Source: Desulfobacterales bacterium
GTDB taxonomy: Bacteria > Desulfobacterota > Desulfobacteria > Desulfobacterales > Desulfosalsimonadaceae
Direction of reading: 5' to 3'
Assembly (NCBI GenBank): GCA_018399455.1
Contig: JAGYOT010000102.1
Span: forward strand, 1-6,837
DNA length: 6,837 nt
Part shown: piece after piece, positions 5,377-6,837 of the stretch
How positions within the stretch are numbered: the first letter of the stretch is position 1
Layout: every line of letters begins with the position of its first letter
The notes under the pieces: generated by a model
The model's database searches: none
Told to the model about the DNA's origin: nothing
The model's input: the letters and a program-made list of their open reading frames with translations, nothing else
Program-made: the position numbers and the translations under genes

Positions 5377-6837
5377 TTAGGGGGTGATAAGTTTTTCAAG
5401 ATTCTTGCGGGCAAAATCAATTCCCGGGTCCAGCTGTAAAGCGAGCCGGTAATAGGCAATTGCGTTTTCCCGTTGACCCATCTCCCGGTAGTTAGAGGCG
5501 ATGTTGGCGTAATCGATTGCGGATCCCGGGTTTAGCCGAATGACCTGTTCAAAACTTTCAATGGCCTTCTGGTGCTCGGCCAGCTTAAAGTAGCAAAACC
5601 CCATCAGGTTGTAAATATCGGTTCGTTCGCTATCCCATTGAGATCCCTCATGCAGCAGCTCAAGAGCTTTTTCGTAGCACCCCAGGTCTTTCAGGCAAAC
5701 CCCCATGTAAGCATATATGCTGGGGATGTCCTGGGGATTCGGTCCGCTGTCCAGCGCTTTTTCAAACCAGGAGAGCGCGGCTTCCGGTTCTCCGGCCGCC
5801 AGGTAGGAACTGCCAAGATAAAATCTGGTGTAATACCTGCCGGGGAGCTGCTGCTCCAGGCTCATGAGTTTCCGGATGGCTGCGTCCGGCGGGAATTTTT
5901 CGGTAATCAGCTTGCCGCAGAACATGGCTACGCTGGTGGCTGCCGCCCGCTCCCTGAATCGTGCGCCGGGGATGACGCAGTAGAATGCCGGGATATCAAG
6001 TTTCGGGTGGGTGGTTGAAATAGCGATGACCGGCATATCTTTTTTTTTCAATACGGCCACACAGTTCTCAATTTCTGTTTTCATGTTTGCGTGGGAGAGA
6101 TCGGGAAGACTGGAAATGGGGACAGAGGTTCCCGGGTGGGTAATAAAGCGGGCGGCCTCAAGAGTGGCAAACTTCGGCAGGCCGCTTGCCTCGTAGCTGG
6201 ATCCGGTATTGAAGTCGCCGCCCAGCTGGGCGGTTTCCGAAAGCGCCCGGGAAAGCGCTTTTTCCGGATTGGGCGTGGTGCCTGCGGTCCAGACGATTTC
6301 GCTCTTTTCCGGGTGCGTGGCCGGATCATGGGCCAGGATCCCGACGGTGGGAATCCCCATATCCCGTGTGAAATCAGAGAGATAAAGTAAAATTCCGTTC
6401 TGCCTGTACTTGTTTAACATCTCCACAACCACCGGGTTAGTGGCGGATGCGGGGTCGATAGCCGGAACCGGTGCTTTTTCCCGGCAGATGAGGGCCGAGA
6501 CATGACGTTCCACAATCTCGCATATACCCTGGCAGATGGCCTCTTCCGGACAGTTGCCGGCGGAGGTGCCGTTGAAGGCGTTTATGGCAAAAAACCAGTC
6601 AAAGGGAATCAGTACGGACCGGTCATGCGTAAGATCGCGGCCCCAGGTCCACTTAAACGGAATACCGGCAAACAGCTCCTGTGCTGATTCTGAATCAGCG
6701 GCGGTGTCCTGAACCGACCGGGCGATCCAGTCAAAGGAAATGGCCTGGTCTCTGACATGGCTATAGGTATCCACAATGAAATTTTCCGGGTTTTCTGCAA
6801 AGCTGTAAACGGAAAACCTTTCCACAAGCTCCATTAC
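5377..6837 (-). CDS. YcaO-family ATP-dependent enzyme with C-terminal TPR repeats (5' end off window)
   Basis: YcaO enzymes activate a backbone amide with ATP to make azolines, thioamides or amidines, or assist ribosomal S12 methylthiolation (E. coli YcaO). The visible 486 codons carry MELVERFS (numbered 1-8 here, the ExxER motif), GTSAGNCPEEAICQGICEIV (89-108) running into ERH, and SRALSETAQLGGDF (195-208); these are the ATP/Mg-binding glutamate motifs. Residues 250-315 complete the core. Four TPRs follow (about 333-366, 371-404, 405-438, 439-472). The tail lacks the PxPxP end of azoline cyclodehydratases and so resembles the E. coli-type architecture. The frame continues upstream (codon GTA at 6837-6835), and the ExxER motif normally lies well inside the protein, so the ATG at 6834 is internal and perhaps 60-100 residues are missing. 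Substrate and partner (TfuA, RimO or peptide) are not visible. Confidence 0.87.
   Translation of the reverse strand, partial: VMELVERFSVYSFAENPENFIVDTYSHVRDQAISFDWIARSVQDTAADSESAQELFAGIPFKWTWGRDLTHDRSVLIPFDWFFAINAFNGTSAGNCPEEAICQGICEIVERHVSALICREKAPVPAIDPASATNPVVVEMLNKYRQNGILLYLSDFTRDMGIPTVGILAHDPATHPEKSEIVWTAGTTPNPEKALSRALSETAQLGGDFNTGSSYEASGLPKFATLEAARFITHPGTSVPISSLPDLSHANMKTEIENCVAVLKKKDMPVIAISTTHPKLDIPAFYCVIPGARFRERAAATSVAMFCGKLITEKFPPDAAIRKLMSLEQQLPGRYYTRFYLGSSYLAAGEPEAALSWFEKALDSGPNPQDIPSIYAYMGVCLKDLGCYEKALELLHEGSQWDSERTDIYNLMGFCYFKLAEHQKAIESFEQVIRLNPGSAIDYANIASNYREMGQRENAIAYYRLALQLDPGIDFARKNLEKLITP
6040..6048 (-). repeat. A9 homopolymer in the YcaO coding sequence
   Basis: Nine consecutive A residues on the coding strand encode Lys-Lys-Lys (263-265 in the visible numbering), just before DMPVIAIS. 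Such a run can cause polymerase or replication slippage. A one-base change would remove the TPR domain and the end of the catalytic core. Confidence 0.85.

Noticed and set aside
5572..6018. 148-codon plus-strand open frame
   Set aside because: Antisense to the YcaO TPR and core region; no family features, so a shadow of the real gene.
1..6837. CRISPR array, insertion sequence, tRNA or rRNA
   Set aside because: No spaced direct repeats, transposase-like frame, terminal inverted repeats or tRNA-like cloverleaf segments were seen on either strand.

Overview
The window looks like chromosomal DNA of a Gram-negative, probably deltaproteobacterial (Desulfobacterota) organism. The hints are a RecX with an ITAISQQKR-type N-terminus, a free periplasmic binding protein with an ordinary signal peptide rather than a lipobox, and a YcaO protein with a C-terminal TPR block. 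This placement is inferred from gene style; the window holds no rRNA, tRNA or marker gene to confirm it.

Layout. Positions 1-73 hold no gene I can support. On the minus strand, a two-gene unit runs from about 2223 to 74: first a 508-residue membrane-anchored dynamin/EHD-like GTPase, then recX 17 nt downstream. A good sigma70-type promoter with an extended -10 (2355-2383, minus strand) lies upstream. Positions 2224-2611 form a divergent intergenic region of nearly 400 nt. It holds that promoter, a doubtful 60-codon frame, a possible plus-strand promoter, and a convincing intrinsic terminator hairpin (2556-2589). The terminator sits only about 20 nt before the first gene of the plus-strand operon. 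No upstream plus-strand gene needs it, so it looks like an attenuator in the operon's own leader.

The plus-strand operon (2612-5366) is a complete type II (BtuCDF/FecBCD-type) ABC importer: binding protein, FecCD permease and ATPase, with a 2-nt gap and then a 1-nt overlap (TAATG). The binding protein would capture a corrinoid or ferric chelate in the periplasm, the permease would carry it across the inner membrane, and the ATPase would drive transport. Sequence alone does not separate B12 from siderophore or heme; I lean towards corrinoid.

Convergent to the operon, 10 nt away, is a YcaO-family gene (5377 to beyond 6837, minus strand). Its ATP-binding glutamate motifs are intact and it carries four C-terminal TPRs instead of the Pro-rich tail of azoline-forming cyclodehydratases. 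The gene runs off the window: its apparent first ATG is inside the family's ExxER motif.

The most interesting points are the unexplained leader with terminator before the importer, the TPR-type YcaO of unknown substrate beside that importer, and the pairing of a dynamin-like membrane GTPase with recX. Each component family is known. I see no clearly new multi-gene system, only unusual combinations.
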